From: an uncultured Lachnospiraceae bacterium
Lineage (GTDB): Bacteria > Bacillota > Clostridia > Lachnospirales > Lachnospiraceae
Reading direction: 5' to 3'
Assembly: GCA_947089905.1 (NCBI GenBank)
Contig: CAMUMG010000003.1
Span: 142,442 to 206,441 of the forward strand
Length of the DNA: 64,000 nt
Below, piece by piece: positions 63,363-64,000 of this stretch (position 1 is the stretch's first letter; every line of letters starts with the position of its first letter). The position numbers and the translations under genes were made by a program. Below the pieces are notes generated by a model, which worked only from the letters and a program-made list of their open reading frames with translations, was not told where the DNA came from and made no database searches.

Positions 63363-64000
63363 CTATTTCAGTTCCGGTCTTGCAGGATCGATAACTTTAC
63401 TTAAATCAAAGAGATCTGCAAGACGTTCTGGAAACTGAAGCATTGCCTGACCGTCTAATGGTCTTCTTGTCATACGAATATAACTTTCTCTGACTTGAAT
63501 CCAAGGTTCTTTAAAAACACCACAGTAAAAACGAAATCCTTTTTCAAAAAGTTGCTCAAATTTATAGCTTTTATATCCTGAAATGGTATTTTCAATATCA
63601 ATACCGTATGGAAAGATATAAACATCGGTCTCTCCTACTAAAGAGCCTACATTTTCTAACCAATTATTTGTATCATATACCAAAAATTCATCTGTACAAG
63701 TTTGCATGTTTCGATGTCCATTACTATGGCAGGCAAATTCCCAACCCCATTCTTTCATAACTTTAGCAACTTCACGAACCGTTTCTTTATCCTGTTCGTA
63801 GGTTGGAGAATCTTTTGACGCTGGATCAGTACGATATCCTAAGGCACCCTCATAACCAGTTAATGCAATTAATCCTCTTGCACCACGATAAGAAAAATCA
63901 GGATGCGTTTCAAGAAATGTTTCTAAAACAGGAACCAAATCGTAATCTCCTATCACATAACTTCCATCTTCTAGTAACATCTTTGTAGAAGGACGCCCAT
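63363..64000 (-). CDS. Polysaccharide-deacetylase-like protein, C-terminal part
   Basis: The frame is open to the right edge, so the N-terminus is missing; about 212 residues are visible. RGARGLIALTGYEGALGYRTD, CHSNGHRN (the metal-binding His pair) and VYIFPYGIDI place it in the NodB/CE4 superfamily, in a subgroup of larger clostridial lipoproteins or secreted proteins. The substrate is unknown and activity is not assured. The stop is 2 bases before an alternative dnaE start, so the two genes are probably in one transcript. Confidence 0.75.
   Translation of the reverse strand, partial: GRPSTKMLLEDGSYVIGDYDLVPVLETFLETHPDFSYRGARGLIALTGYEGALGYRTDPASKDSPTYEQDKETVREVAKVMKEWGWEFACHSNGHRNMQTCTDEFLVYDTNNWLENVGSLVGETDVYIFPYGIDIENTISGYKSYKFEQLFEKGFRFYCGVFKEPWIQVRESYIRMTRRPLDGQAMLQFPERLADLFDLSKVIDPARPELK

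Noticed and set aside
1..64000. CRISPR arrays, tRNA or rRNA genes, complete insertion sequences or prophage genes
   Set aside because: I looked for regularly spaced repeats, cloverleaf-like ends and transposase or integrase motifs and found none.

Overview
The window is AT-rich DNA from a strictly anaerobic, Gram-positive Clostridia genome, most likely a gut Lachnospiraceae. The evidence is a class III (glycyl-radical) ribonucleotide reductase, a three-subunit NAD/ferredoxin-linked [FeFe] hydrogenase, a T-box leader on thrS, strong GGAGG ribosome-binding sites, near-consensus TTGACA/TATAAT promoters, secreted pullulanase, chemotaxis receptors and several heterodimeric ABC exporters. No rRNA, tRNA, CRISPR array or complete insertion sequence was seen.

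Layout. 1-9.4 kb (minus strand): start of a membrane signalling protein, a peptidoglycan-deacetylase-like protein, ilvE, nrdD (with a fused redoxin domain and paired NrdR boxes), hflX, a TPR lipoprotein and a MATE exporter. 9.5-11.5 kb: a Type II restriction-modification pair whose methylase closely resembles E. coli YhdJ (ATGCAT). 11.7-16.0 kb (plus): hydC-hydB-hydA. 16.0-18.6 kb: a decayed Fic gene and two uncharacterised coupled genes, one with a 15-bp minisatellite. 18.6-26.5 kb (minus): chemotaxis receptor, Mrp fused to a NifX-like domain, and an ABC exporter pair. 26.8-29.5 kb: type I pullulanase. 29.6-38.6 kb (minus): one long operon in which methylene-THF reductase/homocysteine methyltransferase and cobalamin methionine synthase are followed by a degenerate Ppx-HD protein, polyphosphate kinase and exopolyphosphatase. 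38.7-43.0 kb: second MATE exporter, thrS with its T-box, and a small helical protein.

43.0-47.1 kb looks like an acquired island, with codon and base use visibly different from the flanks. It holds an HxlR regulator, a 70-residue peptide made of three near-identical 17-residue units with six ACG-X motifs, a radical SAM/SPASM enzyme, a nitroreductase, a SnoaL-like protein and a GNAT acetyltransferase. The peptide, radical SAM enzyme and nitroreductase form a RiPP-type system and are the most interesting item in the window.

47.2-64 kb: type I asparaginase, a CplR-like ABC-F antibiotic-resistance protein with a leader peptide and a terminator that look like ribosome-mediated attenuation, a second ABC exporter pair, tex, an FrhB-like iron-sulphur protein, an unknown membrane protein, pfkA, dnaE and the 3' part of a polysaccharide-deacetylase-like gene.

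Two window-wide patterns emerged. A by-eye scan found no ATGCAT site at all, which fits the predicted specificity of the restriction-modification pair. A hairpin family with GAGTTGT/ACAACTC arms recurs at five intergenic sites.
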